NCBI GenBank assembly: GCA_015680685.1
Contig: MNCI01013584.1
Coordinates: 200,186-264,185, forward strand
Length of the DNA stretch: 64,000 nucleotides
Reading direction: 5' to 3'
From: Gnetum montanum
Lineage: Eukaryota > Streptophyta > Gnetopsida > Gnetales > Gnetaceae
In this document: one piece after another, positions 1-11,258 of the stretch
How positions within the stretch are numbered: the first letter of the stretch is position 1
How the letters are laid out: the number at the start of each line of letters is the position of its first letter
Made by a program: the position numbers and the translations under genes
Notes under the pieces: model-generated
The model's input: the letters and a program-made list of their open reading frames with translations, nothing else
The model's database searches: none
Told to the model about the DNA's origin: nothing

Positions 1-2312
1 CTGCGGTTGGGTAGGCAATTCCCCTTGCATTGTTGGAGTAAGAGGTGTTATGGGAACTATATGAGGAAAAGGTGTAGGTGGAGTTAGAGGATGGACGGAA
101 TGTGGGATGTCTCCCGGGGGAGAAGGAGTCCTTCTGAAGTACTCCCAAGCATAGTAGTGATGGCGTGGAGTGTGACTCATAGCGTCACCTGGAGAAACCG
201 GCTGCTGCACATAATAACCATAAGGATCGGGCTGCCGGTAAGGGTATCGATGTGTCGGCTATGGCATCCCCCATGACTGTGGGTATTGCCACTGCTGATG
301 TTGTTCGATGGGCTGCAGACGTGTTCCACTTGGATAATACGTCAAGAGTTGGTGGAACTGCCTTGGGTTACCTTGTGGATAAGGTAACCTTCTGGGTGTT
401 TGCCGTTGATTGAGCCTTGGATTTAATGCATACACCCCAGACTCCTGCAGATGTGAGATAATTGGACAACATCCCTTAGGATGGTCATAGTAGCAGACCT
501 CACATCCACCATCATTGTCTGAATCCGAATTTTTAGCCTCATCGGTGTTAGAAATTTTTCCCTTACCCTTGTTATGTGCAGGGTTAAAGTTTCTCCGCAT
601 GTTTTTGCCTTTATCACTAACATGCTCATCCTTAGACTCCTCTACGATTTTCAAAACTATTTCTATTCGTGAGTCTAAGGAATCCCACATTAGGTCTACC
701 TTACCCGATACCTCCATTGTTAACTTTTGGATTGGCACGGTTTTCCTATTCACCCACTCCTTGAGTGGTGACTCATCCTCCTCATCACAGAATTTCACTC
801 CCTTCTTGCGAAGGGAGGGATCACGGTTGTATTCCTCCACACTTTCTCTTTTCCGTAGCTCGCCCTCTTCTTGTGCTACTTGTTCCAACAATACTTCAAC
901 TTCATGGGCTCTTAATCGGGAGAGTCTCCCTTGGGTGTACGTCCCAAGATTCTTCTCGTTTCATTTCGTAGCCCATCCACGAGGTGGCGAAGTTGATCCC
1001 GTTTAGCGTACCCATGGCCCAGGAAATGATGTAGCAATGTGTAGTAATGGGCCATGGCAGCATCCAATGATTCATAAGCTCCTTGTTTCCAACCTTGGAT
1101 CTTCTTATGCAAGTTGGACACTCTGGAGTACGTTTGATATTTGTTGTTGAATAATTCGAGCATCGTACTCCACCTCCTGATGGTTTCCGGCTCTAAGGAC
1201 CGGTACCAGCTTTCTGCTTCTTTAATGAGTGTCCTTGGGAACAACTTGAGTTTCTGCCACTCATTGTCTATGTTCTGCAAGGCACAGGCATCGTGGAATG
1301 CCTGTAAATGATGCTGAGGATCAGCGTTGTATCCCCCTTCAAAACGTGGGATATTATTTATGTCCAAACGCTTGATCCTACTGTCTTTTAAATGCCTTGT
1401 GGGAATCCTAACTGCCTCTCTAATATCAAGCATACTTCGGGTTGCGAATAGGGGTTCGTCATGATCATCTCTTTCATGACGTCTGTGATGTCTACGTGGT
1501 GGTTCCCTATTCTCCCTACGTCCTTGCCCTTGTCCTAACTCCTCTCGACCTTCCTGTCGAGGCATTTCATCTCTTTTACCTTTACTCTCCGCGTTATGCT
1601 CATGGTGGCTGCGCCCAGATGTGGAAGGAGAGGGTGAATGATGAGATGAAGGAGAAGAAGAAGGGGATCCATCACCATGGTGATGTTTCTTGCCTTCTCT
1701 TCGGCTGCTTCGGCCCCGATCGTTGTGACGATCAACGAGTCCGTCATTAGTGTGAGTAGTTGTTCCTGCCGTGAACAGCTGGTGCTCACGGGGATCAGAG
1801 CCTGGAATATGTATCGTTGATCTAAGGCCCTGATGCCTAACCTCTTCACTAGAGTGAGGAGGAGGAACATCATTTTCTAAGAAACCCATCGTGAGGGGTT
1901 CCTCTTCTCCTATTTCACTAATGACGTGGGGAACCTTGCCCTTCAGTAGTGAATGTTGGCTCTCCTGCCTTGCATCCCGAATACGTTGGGCTTTTGTGGG
2001 TTGATAGTCCCTTGTATCATGGTCATCCAAAACGTATTCTGCGAACAGCTCATGCATGCCAATCTGTACCAAGGCACGGAAAAGCATGTTGGGAGCGGAT
2101 CGATCTGGGGGTAACACGATGTTACCTTGCATGTCTCTCCACCGCAGTTGCTCATCTTGATGGAAAACAAAGGTAAAATCCGGCACATACTCATCGGGAT
2201 GAGTATATGTGACCTTAGATTGTTGAGGACATGGTTGATCTCGGTTATGCGTATGATGCTGACTTTCTCCTGTATTGTCCTTAGGTGAGTTGATTTCGTG
2301 AGAAGAAGCCAT
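1..2312 (-). pseudogene. gag: Gag polyprotein of Athila-type element, copy 1 (one frameshift, one stop)
   Basis: Structural capsid/nucleocapsid protein of the retrotransposon. The first ORF (2,312 to 912, 466 codons) starts MASSHEINSP, has a His/Arg/Ser-rich hydrophilic middle and then a Retrotrans_gag core at about residues 310-450 (WYRSLEPETIRRW, ESLDAAMAHYY, HLVDGLRNETRR). One base appears to be missing near 945-965: the alternative frame continues at once (TYTQGRLSRLRAHEVEVLLE), exactly as in the copy at 57.4 kb. A Cys/His cluster CEVCYYDHPKGC (about 469-512) sits where a zinc knuckle is expected. A single TAG near 259 interrupts a Pro/Tyr-rich tail (YPYRQPDPYGYY, PLTPPTPFPHIVP) that stays open to the window edge. 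The start fits because it directly follows the leader and matches MSSSQRN in the second copy. Confidence 0.9.
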
Positions 2313-2439
2313 TTCTATTGGTGTGCTAATTTCACCGTTATTTATTGTTCTTGATTAACTGATTAACCCTAAGGTTCGTTTTAAGCTCACAACGATGTGA
2401 GTGATATCCCTTATGTTAAATTGGCGAAAAAACACTTAG

Positions 2440-2457
2440 TCCCCGGCAACGGCGCCA
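2440..2457 (-). other. Primer-binding site, tRNA-Asp type
   Basis: The minus strand reads TGGCGCCGTTGCCGGGGA one base inside the LTR end. This is complementary to the 3' end of plant tRNA-Asp(GTC) including its CCA, and it primes minus-strand DNA synthesis. The tRNA-Asp PBS is a hallmark of Athila elements. The same place in copy 2 (58,964-58,984) is recognisable but mutated. Confidence 0.9.
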
Positions 2458-2877
2458 ATGATGAGTGGCGAGGTACCCCTACACTCCACCATACGAATAC
2501 GAGCGTACACGCGCGATCCGGTCGAACTCCGCAGACTAAATGCCTTAACGCCACAAGAAACACTTGGGGTTAATCGTTCGTTGTCTTCCCAGGCTTGCTT
2601 GTATGTGTCACGGTGTATGGTTAAGCAAGTCTGAGGTATGTGATTTTTTTGGTATTTTCGGCTTATCTTCTATGCTACCAGGAGAAAGGGTTGAGAAAAC
2701 TAAACTAACTCTAACTAAGATCTAAGTCTAAATTAACTAGCGTCAGCATCCGTTCCCACTTGCCGGACACACCCTGAACTATGCAACTGCAGCTTACCAA
2801 ACGCTAATCGTTACTGGGATCGCCACACGTAACGCAAGTGCTCGAAGTGGTCGTACTGAGGCACCTATTTAGCCTAC

Positions 2878-3164
2878 GTGTGATAAGCAGCCGATTCCTT
2901 AGCCAGCCGTACACACCCATGGGTGCTTGTAACTAAGTCATACTTATCACACCTTCTTAGCCTAGCAATGAGCAGCCGATTCCTCAACTAGCCGTACACA
3001 TTGGACCATGGAGTTACCAAGCGCAGAATCTTGGAATACGCTACTGGGTTACCAAGTAGCCAATGCTCGTAATTGAGTCGTACTCATGCATTGCGTCAAG
3101 CAGCTGATTCCTTGACTAGCCGTACACGTCCGTAGATGCTCGTAATCAAGTCGTACTTGAACGC
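2878..3164 (-). repeat. Three related units with paired flanking arms in LTR R/U5
   Basis: Each unit carries a core like AGCAGCCGATTCCTTAGCC followed by GCCGTACAC and ends near AGTCGTACT. The flanking arms differ between units but pair within each: GTGTGATAAG (2878-2887) with CTTATCACAC (2943-2952); GCAATG (2965-2970) with CATTGC (3089-3094), extended by ATGAG/CTCAT; GCGTCAAG (3093-3100) with CTTGAACGC (3156-3164, one bulged base). The units lie downstream of the LTR TATA box, so they would be transcribed. Confidence 0.7.
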
Positions 3165-3405
3165 ACTAGGAAAGCAGTAAAGGAAAGCAATAAATGAAAC
3201 CACGTGCTGCAAGGTTTATCCAAACAAGTTTGTCTTTATTTCCGTACACAACTTGGGTTTAGGTTACAAGCTGCTCGAATAAAGAGCCATTCACTCTAGG
3301 ACTCCTACTACGGGCACATGGGGAAAAATTCTAACTCTGGAGTGATCAATCTGCCAGAGCTTCGCTACACTAGCCAGGATTGGGAAATGAATTGCATGCC
3401 GCCTC

Positions 3406-3414
3406 TTATTTATA
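3406..3414 (-). promoter_or_regulatory. LTR TATA box (copy 1)
   Basis: The minus strand reads TATAAATAA, followed downstream by R/U5, PBS and gag in the right order. Transcription would begin at about 3,375-3,385. Confidence 0.65.
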
Positions 3415-3480
3415 GATATGGCAGCGGGACGCGATATCACGGCCTAGTGCAAGTTGCGTCTCATCAAGAATTCATAAGCA

Positions 3481-3904
3481 GTTAAGTTAGGAAGACTTAC
3501 AATAGTTACAACTACAAAAAATGATGAAAGATAGTTATAATTAAGAACAAAGTTACAATCTTATGATTCTATAGTATAACTTTCTAAAGAGTTGTGGAGT
3601 TGACTTAAATACATAAAGTCAAACTCCAACAATGATGTATGTTGATGCTTTTTAAAATTTATTTTAATAAATTTAATTTTAATCATATGTATACTAATCA
3701 TTGTTGAAGTATTGAGTAAGCAAGTTTGAGGTATTATATGGATCACTAACACACAAGGTTTTACATCAAACATGTTATGCTATGATTACAATATATTTAG
3801 AATTCTTAGTTATGTTTTTATATTTGACTATAAATATTTTTTGAGAAAAATTCTTAAAAATATTATTAATAACTAATAGGGATCCAACTAGTTTTGAACC
3901 AAAT
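3481..3904. other. AT-rich spacer
   Basis: No ORF, RNA gene or convincing repeat is seen. This is old sequence between the Athila LTR and the next LTR. Confidence 0.5.
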
Positions 3905-5152
3905 GGATATATCATACAAATCATAGTACGATTTGGTCATAAGCTTCAAGGACAATGTTGAGTAGATTGCCAAGAACGCTTGTGTATATTGTTATGTTCA
4001 ATAAATATAAGAAAAATTATAATACATATGATACAAATCGAAACCCATGTTTCCATGATGTAATATTGAGAAAATATTTATAATTGTATGTTTTATAATT
4101 TTTATGGATTTTATGTTTATAGGAAACAAAGAAACAATAAGAAATACACATGCATTGAAATCCCACTTGGGAATAAGGAAAATGCCCACCCACACTCACA
4201 AATGTCATAATCCCTTAAGGGACAGGTGCAACATCATATATAAAATGCAATAAAATGGATCTTAGCCATAACGTTGATGCCCCAACACCATGTTGTATAG
4301 TTGTGACCTCCTTGGATAAGGTTTAATCATTTCAACTTATGAAAACAAGGAATGAATAAATATTTTTATGGTTTTAATGTTTTTTTGGTATTTTAATGTT
4401 TAAAGAATCAATAGTATAAAAGTGAGAAAAAAATATAAGCTTTATTCACTATGCAAACATTGGACTCCACATTGATGAAAGAGTTCTAGGTTGCATAGGA
4501 ATGGTGGTACTTTGATAGAGTTTAGCCATACTTGTAAATATGATGATTCAAAACACATATAAAATATGAAAGGAATCACATACCCAAGGGAGGAAGAGCT
4601 ATTCACATGTAACTAGATGTCAAAATCTCAAAGAGAATACTCAAAACTCAATTTGTTTCATATGAAGCTCATCCCAAGTATTTATAGTTTTGTAGCATAA
4701 TGATAGAGAGTTGCTAATACCTAGGTATCAATGGAGGTTAATTAGCATAGCCTAGACTACCAATAATACACCTAAGGTGGTAGAGGAGACAAAGTACTAA
4801 AAATAATGCATAAAGGAGGGATGCATTAGCACTCCTATGCTCATGTAGAGGGTGCACTAGCATAGAGAAGATAGTGCATTCTTTCCATCATACTTTATTC
4901 TTTTTCTCCTAGATGAAATTTGGAAGATCTAGAAACATGTTAGAGTCTTCCAAGGATCTATGAATTAAGTTGGAAAATTTCTGAGAAGTCCAAAACATGC
5001 TTCAAACCTACAACTATGAATTGGAAGGCAAGGATGCATACCTAGAAGATAGAATCCTCAATCATGTGTACAAAAATCATAAACATAGTGTGCATGAGAC
5101 ACATCCTAAGTCTAGGGCTTACAATCATCTTAAAATACCATTGAATGACTCA
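3905..5152 (-). repeat. LTR of a second Athila-like family (solo LTR or truncated element), copy A
   Basis: About 1.25 kb that matches, in the same orientation, the sequence at about 43,565-44,368 plus 51,377-51,765. The high edge reads as the LTR start on the minus strand (TGAGTCATTCAATG; the other copy has TAAGTCATTCAATG). A minus-strand TATA box (TATAAATA) lies at 4679-4686. No gag is present on its left, unlike copy B, so it may be a solo LTR. Its sequence AATACCTAGGTATC at about 4,720 is the uninterrupted version of the site where the chromovirus inserted in copy B. Confidence 0.75.
4679..4686 (-). promoter_or_regulatory. TATA box of LTR copy A
   Basis: The minus strand reads TATAAATA. 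It is conserved in the paralogous LTR at 44,332-44,339, which supports a promoter role. Confidence 0.55.
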
Positions 5153-5810
5153 TCATGTGCCCATAGCTTTAAAGCTTAGGACATAAGACTGGAACTAGAT
5201 GCATTATATGATCAATGCAGAGGATACAATGGATAAATGTATAGACCATGACTATGTTACAAGAAAGTAAAGCTACCTCATTAAGAAGTGCTAGGGGATG
5301 ATGAATGAGAGAAGAGTTTCCCTAATGTTCTTGATTGCGAAGAAGCTAGAGAAGTTAGGTGTGGACATGTAAAATCTCTAAATTTATGCTTCTAGGTGTA
5401 TTACCCTCTATTGAAGTTATCAAGTCTACAAATGCATCAATCATTACTCTCATGAGAGTGCTTTTCACTATTCCTTAACCTTAGCCTAGAATTACTTGTG
5501 ACTATTTTTTTCCTACAAGAACTCAAGTTGGGCTACATCCAATTTGACTATCACTCAATGGATTTTCTCTTCTATCTTTGCACATGGTCAAACTATGAAA
5601 GATTGAAACAAATAGAAATGCCTCCTCCATTTCACCTACATGTCCTCCTTAGATTCCTTGAATCTCCTCTCAAGGAAAGAGATAGTTGTTTCATGGAAGA
5701 TAATATACATGTTTTCCAAAAGGTCCATTTTCTCCTATAGTGTTGATTCACTTGTGGCCATTTGTCATAATTTGGCATGTAAGGTGTAAAATGTTTTCTT
5801 CACCTCATGC
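5153..5810. other. AT-rich spacer without recognisable coding
   Basis: Only short ORFs of biased composition are present. Nothing was recognised. Confidence 0.4.
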
Positions 5811-6325
5811 TTCTTCTTGATTACTCAGTTATTTAGTAGTGCTAAAAATTTTTGTAATCTATATACCTTAACATCCTAGGTCATCTACTCAATTAAATAG
5901 ATCTATCTGAGCTCATTGGTCTCCCTGGTAGTCTTTATGTGTTAAATCATACTACAAGTTCTAGTGTTTCTTTTCTATGTAAAGGTACATGTCTCAAAAT
6001 TGAACCATGATTTGAATTCATCCTTCAACCTCCATACTTGTTAAGAAAGAAAAAGTATCTATTTCTTCTTCTTGATTACTCACTTATGTAGTAGTGCTAA
6101 AAATTTGTGTAATCTATATACCTTAACATCCTAGGTCATCTACTTAATTAAATAGATCTATATGAGCTCATTGGTCTCCTTGGTAGTCTTTATGTGTTAA
6201 ATCATACTACAAGTTCTAGTGTTTCTTTTCTATGTAAAGGTACATGTCTCAAAATTGAACCATGATTTGAATTCATCCTTCAACCTTCATACTTGTTAAG
6301 AAAGAAAAAGTATCTATTTCTTCTT
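5811..6325. repeat. Tandem duplication, two units of about 255 bp
   Basis: The unit beginning TTCTTCTTGATTACTCA at 5811 recurs at 6066 and continues in register to about 6,325 (for example CTAGTGTTTCTTTTCTATG occurs in both units). The units differ by only a few bases, far fewer than the neighbouring transposons, so the duplication is fairly recent. No coding role is seen. Confidence 0.9.
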
Positions 6326-7240
6326 TTCCTAGCTCAATCTTTCACTTTCTTGGGACTGATGCTTTAACACTTTGATTTTGCACTCCAAGTTATTTTTCAT
6401 AAACATAGCTTCCTCTTCAACTTGGTGTACTTGAAATAGTTCAGCCTACAAGCACTTGATCTACACATCTAGACTGATTGTGGAAGGTATAAGTATCAAG
6501 GGTATGAGATATTCCAACTATTCAAGTAACTTTCATACCATGGATTGGCTTCTCTAAAACTCTCATAGATAGAATTTCCTATCAACATCAATGGTTTCAA
6601 ACTCAACCTATACCATAATGAATTCAATTTGAATTTTACTATCAATATTTCTCAATAGCAACTCGGTACTAGGAGTGACTCTTTTCTCCTCCTCCATCCA
6701 CTAGCTAGTCCCAAGTTGATTAGTTAGTATCTAAAGAGCTTTAGTCACATGCTAGACATTATACATGTTACACCTTGACCAATGTGAAGAGAAAACACTT
6801 CATAGAGCTAGATGAACATGAGATTAAATAGGGCCATCAAAATAAGCCATGGGTGGATAATTTAATAATGGAGAGGGAAATTAGAAAAGATCCTCCCTTA
6901 TTGACTTACTACCCATGATTATTTTCATCATTTGTAGGAAATTATTGCCAAGGTCTTATAATCCTTTAATGTGGATTATGGAAGCCTATCCCTCATCTTT
7001 GTTATTAATTACAAGCTAAGAACTACCACTAGGAAGAGGTTCCTAGATTTTTTTGATGCTGAAGTTAAGAGATCAAGAAATTGATCTACTAGATTATTAC
7101 ATCTATGTATGTTGAGATGATTGAGGTGTGGTTGGTACTCTAGATTGGCACTAGTAAAGTTAATCTGAAGGTTAGATATGGGATACCTCTATGAAAGGCA
7201 TCTGATCCTCCAAGATAGGTATAGCTCCAATGACATCAAG
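6326..7240. other. Unassigned old repeat DNA
   Basis: Stop-rich in all frames. No domain, RNA gene or LTR end was recognised. Confidence 0.4.
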
Positions 7241-7243
7241 ACA

Positions 7244-7960
7244 TCATCTTGAAGCAACCACCATCATGCTCTTCCAACTCACCATTTCTACTATTATGGA
7301 ATATCTGCCCATATGATTGATAATGCGTGCTAGTTTACAAAGTTTTTGGATTAATTCTATAAAGATATAGATCCCCATCTTATCTCTAGCCACATCTTCA
7401 ATTTTTTGGGTCAAGCGCTTATATAGGAAATATTGAATATCGATGGCACACTTTCCCCTCATCATAGTCATAGTCTTATCCCTTTGAGTAGAGATACATG
7501 ATAAATGTTTAGTGGGCACAAAGTTGTGTGTAATGATTTTGCACATAGAATTTTGGATTAAGGAAAGTTTTGACATCTTCATCTTAGATTTATTCATTTC
7601 AAAGTCCTCCAACATGATCCTCGATGTTAGCTTGGACTCATTCTTTTGGATTTATGATGACCAATTATTTACTAGTTCATTTGAAAATCATATAGCCCAT
7701 GAGATTTTCCATGTGGAAATAGGCCTATGAACTTCATCAAAGAAGATCATGAAACCATCAACAAAGAGGTTTTGGTGGAATTACTTTACCTTGTAGCAAT
7801 AGCATGTGAAGGATTGGGTGATGTAGCCATAAACGCATGTCCACCACAGTGACTTCTTAAGCTCAAGAGAACCAAGATCAATGAACTGATGATAGATTTT
7901 TTCTTCATGACTAAGTAACTAGTGGACATTGTTAGCATCCACACCCTCTTGGATGTCATA
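7244..7960 (-). pseudogene. Decayed coding remnant, possibly a plant retroelement accessory (env-position) protein
   Basis: One minus-strand frame stays protein-like for about 240 codons with a few stops. Its last 123 codons are open (7,615-7,244). The pattern FVPTKHLSCISTQRDKTM, then KCAIDIQYFLYKRL, then GIYIFIELIQKLCKLARI resembles the 'PTSH..VT..RA' to 'LI..LC' layout of the extra proteins encoded downstream of pol in plant Ty3/gypsy elements (putative plant transposon protein type). No catalytic motif is visible. Identity rests on pattern only and could be wrong. Confidence 0.35.
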
Positions 7961-8299
7961 TACATCCTCTTTTTTTGCTACACATGTGCTTAACCGACAT
8001 CCTACAACACTTGTTTGGCTGCCTAATACTATGTATGTGCTTAACCAAAGGATCAAGAATATGATTGCCTTCCTCCTAATATACTTCTAGGTGGAGGTAT
8101 TTTGGAGTAGGATGTACAGGCTCTAGAATAGGATCTATAGGTTCTAGATTGAGGGATCAAAGTTCTTCCCCTTCTTCCTACTCAAGAATAGGTTGTTCTT
8201 GCAATGATTTATAGATAGAGACCTAATATTGTTCAACCTTAGACATTCTTGGTCAATGGAGTTTGGATTCTAATTGCTTTAACATGATAGTTATGAAAT

Positions 8300-8940
8300 C
8301 TTCTAAAAATCAAGTAAGTTTCTCCTAGGCGTCATACTACCATTGCAAAAATTATGTACCAGAATAATAATAAATATAACCCTTCGGAAATACATGAATA
8401 ACATCATCACAACTATTGAAATATGGCATGTGTAAATAATGATGGGTGAGGTACAAATGTTTAAATAATTTCCAAATATAGTAAATTCATACTTGAAGTG
8501 GTGTCTTTCCCCCATGACTAAGTTACAAGATACCAAGCTTGAACTACTTCTAGAACACTAAGGATAGGAAGATCCAAGAAGATTGCATTAAAAACTATTA
8601 CCAACCACTTACAAGGTGATAATTTTGGTTGATTTTCACTTGTTATAGCTCACCAAAGAAAAGGAAGAGAGAAAAACAAAGATGGTAAAGTGTAAGACAT
8701 TACTTTAGATCCCCACTATATATAGGATTATTAACACTGGGGGATGATGTGCACTAGCACAAGTGTATTAATGACCCTACACTAATGTAGGGATACATTA
8801 ATGCACTCTTCCAATTAGGAATAAACTATCTAGCTTTACTCTCATTCTTACAACTTATCTTTGACTACCGCCAAAGCACTATTCAAGGATTGTATCATAA
8901 TAGAATCACCCACAATTAACCTTATAAAGTATATGAGAAG
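8300..8940 (-). repeat. LTR-like fragment related to LTR copy A
   Basis: It shares with copies A and B the arrangement of a minus-strand TATA-like element (TCCTATATATAGTGG around 8,713-8,727) beside stretches such as GTGCACTAGCAC and AGGGATACATTAATGCAC. The boundaries cannot be fixed by eye and the similarity is weak. Confidence 0.3.
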
Positions 8941-9346
8941 TAAAACAAGAAGAATATTAAAAAAAATACCATAGAAAACATCATGGATCATGAGGAATAA
9001 GTCAATTGATCAATGTATGTGATCCCATGAAGCTAGGAATAGAAAAAAAGGTTAGAATAATAGTAGAATGATTATATCACTAAGAATAATAAAATATAAG
9101 TACAATTAAGTTGAATCAATAGAGTTTAGCATGGTTAAACATTAAAGAACAAAGATTTAGCACTTACACAAGTGGAACACAAATCAAGTATCATATTACC
9201 ATCATTAGGAGATAAGCTTTAGCTAAGTTACATCATATATATTTCTTCCATAGAAATAGGATTTAAATCATTGGAATAATTAGAATGCAAAATCGCCACT
9301 TTAATTCTTTGACATGCATGAGCATGAGAATTCATTACCCATATAA
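8941..9346. other. AT-rich spacer
   Basis: No coding or repeat feature recognised. Confidence 0.4.
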
Positions 9347-9590
9347 TGAGTAGTGATACCCCTACGCTCAACCATATGAATTACTAAGTGTTCATGTCTA
9401 ATCTAGTTAAATTTCATGGACCCCTTATCTTTCAGTACACTAGCCTAACCAAAAGGTATGCAAGAGGATTTTCCCAAAGGTAGGCACATGCCCTTTGTTT
9501 CCCTTGCATATTATTAAACCAAGGATTTCATAGGTCCCATGGATGATTAATGGCTACAAAAAGTTATGTATGAAAACCTGGAAGAAACTC
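9347..9590 (-). repeat. Athila-type LTR fragment, cut off at the 20-kb Tat element
   Basis: The plus strand TGAGTAGTGATACCCCTACG followed by TCAACCATATGAATTACTA matches the PBS-proximal ends of the LTRs at 2,462 and 58,985. The match stops where the Tat LTR begins at 9,591, so the Tat element probably inserted in or next to it. I could not find the rest of this LTR after 29,675. Confidence 0.6.
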
Positions 9591-9989
9591 TAAAATGCCA
9601 TAAATTTCAGGACCCTGATGATTCAACACAGCCTTGAAATTTAGGCAGGCATCTCTGCAAGCATGGTGTCACATTGCACCATGCAAATAATATGGCACCC
9701 TGAAATTCCTAATGCCTACAAGGTTGCTTCCTCACTTGCTTGTCAACCTCTACAGCATAGTCAATGTGACACCTAGCCACAAGGCCAATTTGCATGAAAG
9801 AGGCACCAAGAGTAGACCCTACAGTCTAGAAAATTTTCTATCTTCCAAGCTAACAGGCTTACTACACCCTCTAGCTTGCCTAGCTTGACACTTGACCTAG
9901 CTTATGGTCTAGCTAGGGACCATGCTAGGAGTTGATGAAAGTGTGTAGGATGAGCAAAATAGTTTGACAAGTTTTCTAACTATGAGACC

Positions 9990-11150
9990 TACTATGCTAC
10001 TCTACACTATAGAGCATAGCAGGCCTTGAGGAGACTGAATAGGCACTAAAGATGTAGTTGTCAATAACTCAGCTCTCCAGGACATCTATCCTATTTCATC
10101 CTTGAAGCATGAACAACATGACATAGAAAAAAATGTGGCAAACTCTGTCAAAAGTCCTCTTCATTTGAGTGCTATGTTGTGTTATGCTACATAGTGTAGC
10201 ACAACATAGTGCGATTCTGCTATGGCTATGCTTCCGCATAAACTAATTTTGCAAAGTGAACGTATTTATCCTTGCATTAACCATCAAGCATGCTTGTTCT
10301 GCCATCATGCAAAGACATGACCATCATCCCATGACAAAATGTTTGAAAAATGAATCAGAATACAAGCAACACATGGTGCTATTCTATGCTACACTATGTA
10401 GCATAGCAGAATGTAGTAGGGACAAAATGCACGAAGGTCCTCTACCAAGTGGTTTTAGCAAAGGAATTACACTTGGCCATACTCCGACCTCTAAGACTAT
10501 CTATTCCATTTCACCCTTGCACCCCAAGCAAATTTTTTGGACAAAGTATTGCAAATCAGATAAGAATTCATGTCAAAATGGTTACTACATTGTGCTATGC
10601 TACATAGTGTAGCAAGAACACAAAGCACTAAAGCATCCCAAGGATGAAATTAGTAGGTCCTAGGACCCTTCAACATGGAAGACAAGGTTGTCAATTCCAG
10701 GAGTTGCTTGTCTAGCCAGGTCTCAAATAGGTATTCTCGACTTTTAGGGAAAATTTATTTCAAGATTGGTAGCTACACTATGCTGCATAGCACAGCATAG
10801 CGTGTGGGTGTTTATGCTATGCTGATATGCTAGGTAGCGTAGATAGCGTAACAATTACGTGAAAGCATCAGGACGTTTCTAGTTAGCTCTGGAACTTGTT
10901 GGCAATGGTCACTCTCGTCCCAGCATCTCTTCAATAGACAAAATCAACAAGTTTTCTTTATTCTACACCCCTTGACTATTCCCAAAATTATCCCTATGCT
11001 TGACCATGCTTACAAGTGTAGGGAAGATGTAGTCTTGGAGCACAAGCTCCACTTTGCATTCATTGTTAGCATTCACTATAGCAAACATGGTAGTTCACTG
11101 GATTCTAGCACATGTAGTTTGAGTGGTATGGTCATAGCATAGCAGGTTTT
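9990..11150. repeat. Cluster of near-palindromic GCTAC...GTAGC motifs in U3
   Basis: GCTACATAGTGTAGC occurs at 10186-10200 and 10599-10613, and its reverse complement GCTACACTATGTAGC at 10388-10402. Degenerate forms surround them (CTACACTATAGAGCATAGC near 10,000; CTATGCTGCATAGCACAGC near 10,785). The right LTR has the same cluster. The Tat element on the minus strand has CpG-containing versions in its LTR (ACGCTGCGTAGCGT near 33,289). Confidence 0.75.
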
Positions 11151-11250
11151 ACATTCAGCATTACATAGTACAATAGCACAATTGTGTTTGAACTTTGTGG
11201 GACCCAGGACACATGGCATCCAAACCACGTTTCTCTCCTGCATCTGACTC

Positions 11251-11258
11251 TATAAATA
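11251..11258 (+). promoter_or_regulatory. TATA box of 5' LTR
   Basis: TATAAATA preceded by CTGACTC. The equivalent in the 3' LTR is at 29129-29136. Transcription would start near 11,285. Confidence 0.65.

Larger units (their letters stand above)
1..3480 (-). mobile_element. Athila-type Ty3/gypsy retrotransposon, 5' part (copy 1)
   Basis: The minus strand reads 5' LTR (about 3,480 down to 2,459), a PBS matching plant tRNA-Asp, a leader, then gag running off the left edge of the window. A tRNA-Asp PBS and this gag type are typical of the Athila lineage. It is the best preserved coding sequence in the window, richer in G+C and CpG than the rest, so it is probably among the younger insertions. 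A decayed copy of the same family lies at about 54.9-59.9 kb, and an LTR fragment at about 9,347-9,590. pol and the 3' LTR would lie to the left of the window. Confidence 0.85.
2459..3480 (-). repeat. 5' LTR of Athila-type element, copy 1 (upper edge approximate)
   Basis: The LTR ends with CA on the minus strand directly beside the PBS. Homologous sequence appears at 58,985 onward, at 9,347-9,590 and at about 54,880-55,330, which confirms a repeated LTR. The outer (5') end is not marked by a clear TG and may lie a little above 3,480. The R/U5 half contains three related units of about 80-130 bp flanked by inverted arms. Confidence 0.75.

Noticed and set aside
515-1006. Plus-strand ORF of 163 codons
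   Set aside because: Antisense shadow of the Athila gag on the minus strand, which has recognisable homology and a second copy.
1442-1750. Plus-strand ORF of 102 codons
   Set aside because: Shadow of the His/Ser/Arg-rich part of gag.
9586-9590. Target-site duplication for the 20-kb Tat element (AACTC against ACTAC at 29,676)
   Set aside because: Only two of five bases agree, so it is not claimed as a duplication.
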